Shown in pieces: positions 4,770-6,222 of a stretch of 6,222 bases of DNA. Numbering within the stretch: the first letter of the stretch is position 1; each line of letters starts with the position of its first letter. Made by a program: the position numbers and the translations under genes. Source of the stretch: Anaerolineae bacterium (GTDB lineage Bacteria; Chloroflexota; Anaerolineae; Aggregatilineales; Phototrophicaceae); the NCBI GenBank assembly GCA_028284565.1, contig JANQRM010000228.1:1-6222 (forward strand). Direction: 5' to 3'. Below the pieces are notes generated by a model, which searched no databases, was not told the origin of the DNA, and worked only from the letters and a program-made list of their open reading frames with translations.

Positions 4770-5813
4770 TCAGCGGAGGCTATTCAGCAAATCCATTGTA
4801 ATGGCAACTTGTTGATGATTGATGACCCGTCCCAAGCCTTCAATTGTGTTGTAATTGAGGGGTGTCTGCCATTCGCTTCGATCCATGAAGATGAACTCCC
4901 CATTCCTTGAATTGAGGAGGGGGTCGTTTTGTCCATAGAGTACGCGATAGGGTAAGTTGTCGGGGAAAGGATGCAAATAGGACGCGCCACTCGTGACGAT
5001 TCCGCCGATGTCATTGGGATACTCTTGGGCGAAGACGCTGGCAAGTTCACCACCTTTACCATAACCAAAAAGAATCGTTTGATCGGGATTGATGTCGAAT
5101 TCCAATTCCACTGCTTGCAAGATTTGACGCAAACCAGGAACGGTGCGCTGACGATACGGTTCGTTATAGAGTGAGAAAGCAGGGACAATCAGCAGAACAT
5201 CGTTAGTGCGGGCGGTGGATGCAAATTGGAGCATGATGCTTTCGGGTGTTTCTGGCACATCATACAGAACCCAAAGGGCGGGATAGCCTTCAGCAGGGGG
5301 TGGTGTATCGGGCAAGATGACATAGTAACGCGCGCCGATGACTCCCTCGACTTCTCGATAGATTTGTTTCCACTCATTGAGTTTGAATGCGCCTTGACTC
5401 GCCATCACCCATTGCTGACTGTTTGCAAGTAGATACCCGCACAATACGAACACAATCAATAAAAGGAGAAATCCTCGTTGGCTGACGGCTGGCTTTGGTT
5501 TTTCGATGGTGACTTGATTCAGTAAGCGATAGACTTCAGTACGAGTGGCTGGATTGGCGAGTTTTTGAGTCATCCTCTCACCATTTTGTTTGGTGATGCG
5601 TCCGACGAAACTTTGCAGGCGTGTGTCATCGACCAGTTCTGGCACGCAATCGAGGGCTTTGCTGATGTGTTGCAGTGCATCTGCCCACGATTCAACCTCG
5701 CCGAGTGCTTTGGCGTGACGGAGATGCGCGGTGGCTTGAGCCTGCTTGTCTCGCGTAGGAATGGTCTGTGCCTGATAGAAGGCGTTGGGCAAGTCGATGG
5801 GTGTTTTGTTCAT
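4770..5813 (-). CDS. Membrane-anchored alpha/beta-hydrolase-like protein with TPR-like N-terminus, nucleophile Ser replaced
   Basis: A 347-residue protein in three parts. Residues about 25-58 form a TPR-like helical pair (HAKALGEVESWADALQHISK at 33-52) in the cytoplasm. KPKPAVSQR then leads into one membrane segment at 114-130. Residues about 140-347 form an outer alpha/beta-hydrolase-like domain of the esterase/depolymerase type, with strands at RYYVILPD (162-169), ALWVLYDV (179-186) and DVLLIVPAF (205-213). The nucleophile elbow after strand TILFG reads GYGKG at 250-254, so the serine position (252) is glycine, encoded GGT. A charge-relay aspartate may be Asp297 in YGQNDPLL. His333 could serve as the histidine, although Arg329 is where the usual GLGH histidine would fall. 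It may therefore be a non-catalytic binding protein. The start ATG at 5813 has only a weak AAG upstream. It is divergent from the HAD gene, with a 75-nt gap in which I see no convincing promoter. Confidence 0.82.
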   Translation of the reverse strand: MNKTPIDLPNAFYQAQTIPTRDKQAQATAHLRHAKALGEVESWADALQHISKALDCVPELVDDTRLQSFVGRITKQNGERMTQKLANPATRTEVYRLLNQVTIEKPKPAVSQRGFLLLLIVFVLCGYLLANSQQWVMASQGAFKLNEWKQIYREVEGVIGARYYVILPDTPPPAEGYPALWVLYDVPETPESIMLQFASTARTNDVLLIVPAFSLYNEPYRQRTVPGLRQILQAVELEFDINPDQTILFGYGKGGELASVFAQEYPNDIGGIVTSGASYLHPFPDNLPYRVLYGQNDPLLNSRNGEFIFMDRSEWQTPLNYNTIEGLGRVINHQQVAITMDLLNSLR

Positions 5814-5873
5814 GGTATCTTGAAATAGTTGTGACTACTTTATTGAAGCAGAGACTATCCATGCTGTCCAGTT

Positions 5874-5878
5874 AAGGA
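5874..5878 (+). promoter_or_regulatory. Ribosome binding site of the HAD gene
   Basis: AAGGA ends 10 nt before the ATG at 5889. The spacing is slightly long but acceptable, and it supports this start. Confidence 0.5.
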
Positions 5879-5888
5879 AATAATCTCC

Positions 5889-6222
5889 ATGCAAACCATT
5901 CTCTTTTTCGACCTCGATGCGACGATTATGGTCAATCCCTTCGATACAGCCGTATTTCCTTTTCTGATGGATGAATTTACGGCGCACACAGGGCAATCGG
6001 GCGATGTCTTTTGGCATGCAATGGTGACGGAGAATCGTCGGCGACAACTAGCGAAGCCAAATCACCCCCTCACAATGGATTGGGATGATATTGTCGAGTG
6101 CTTTGGGAGAGAACAGGGCGTGACCTTTTCTAAGCGCGTCATCGACCTTGTAGAAGCGAATTGTACACCAGAGCATATTGCTATTTTAGATGAAGCTGAC
6201 ACAGTGTTGAAGTTACTCAAAC
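5889..6222 (+). CDS. HAD-superfamily hydrolase, N-terminal part (runs off the right edge)
   Basis: The first 111 codons of an open frame with no stop up to the window end. The opening MQTILFFDLDATIM contains HAD motif I, DxDxT, with Asp8 as the phosphoryl-accepting nucleophile and Asp10 as the general acid. Alanine takes the place of the usual glycine before the threonine. Residues about 17-95 are helical, as in a C1 cap of the HAD-IA group (phosphoglycolate phosphatase or YigB/YjjG-like nucleotidases), and LDEADTVLKLLK at about 99-110 resembles the helix that precedes motif II. Motifs II-IV lie outside the window, so substrate and integrity cannot be judged. It is a cytoplasmic phosphatase by family expectation and is divergent from the hydrolase-like gene. 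Confidence 0.85.
   Translation, partial: MQTILFFDLDATIMVNPFDTAVFPFLMDEFTAHTGQSGDVFWHAMVTENRRRQLAKPNHPLTMDWDDIVECFGREQGVTFSKRVIDLVEANCTPEHIAILDEADTVLKLLK

Noticed and set aside
4728..4910. Open plus-strand frame of 60 codons over the end of the hydrolase-like gene
   Set aside because: It is antisense to a well-supported gene, has no ribosome site or recognisable product, and begins within an AT-rich palindrome.

Overview
The window is 6.2 kb of bacterial chromosome from one genome of medium GC content. Most genes sample near 53% G+C by hand count, and one gene samples near 38%. Gene density is high, Shine-Dalgarno signals are weak or absent in front of several genes, and there is a STAS-like small protein, a GT39-type membrane glycosyltransferase and a hexapeptide acyltransferase. 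This mix resembles Chloroflexota (Anaerolineae and relatives). That assignment is an inference from gene style, not something the sequence proves.

Layout. (1) 4-324, minus: a PadR-type repressor with a clear sigma70-like promoter (360-389) and a 15-nt-spaced pair of 9-mers (333-356) lying where an autoregulatory operator would lie. (2) 434-1193: an AT-rich gene of unknown function (492-1061, minus) bracketed by related GCAAAGG-type repeats. On its left is a 37-bp element closed by a 7-bp inverted repeat; on its right is a run of three adjacent hairpins. (3) 1222-4256, plus: an apparent three-gene surface-glycan set, made up of a hexapeptide O-acyltransferase, a class I SAM methyltransferase and a multi-pass GT39/PMT-like glycosyltransferase. 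The last two genes overlap by 20 nt. A four-copy heptamer tandem repeat forms the end of the acyltransferase gene. (4) 4253-5813, minus: a small STAS/SpoIIAA-like protein whose stop overlaps the glycosyltransferase stop by 4 nt tail to tail, and upstream of it a membrane-anchored alpha/beta-hydrolase-like protein whose nucleophile serine position is glycine. (5) 5889 to the right edge, plus: the N-terminal 111 codons of a HAD-superfamily hydrolase, divergent from the hydrolase-like gene.

How they work together: the plus-strand trio fits transfer and decoration of a lipid-linked or surface sugar. The glycosyltransferase would use a polyprenyl-phosphate sugar at the outer face of the membrane, while the acyltransferase and methyltransferase would modify sugars or lipid in the cytoplasm. 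The other genes have no evident shared pathway. No stretch longer than about 170 bases lacks a gene. I see no tRNA, rRNA, CRISPR array, transposase or complete mobile element, and nothing that amounts to a clear new biological system. The most unusual items are the repeat-bracketed AT-rich gene, the hydrolase-like protein without its serine, and the stop-rich heptamer array.
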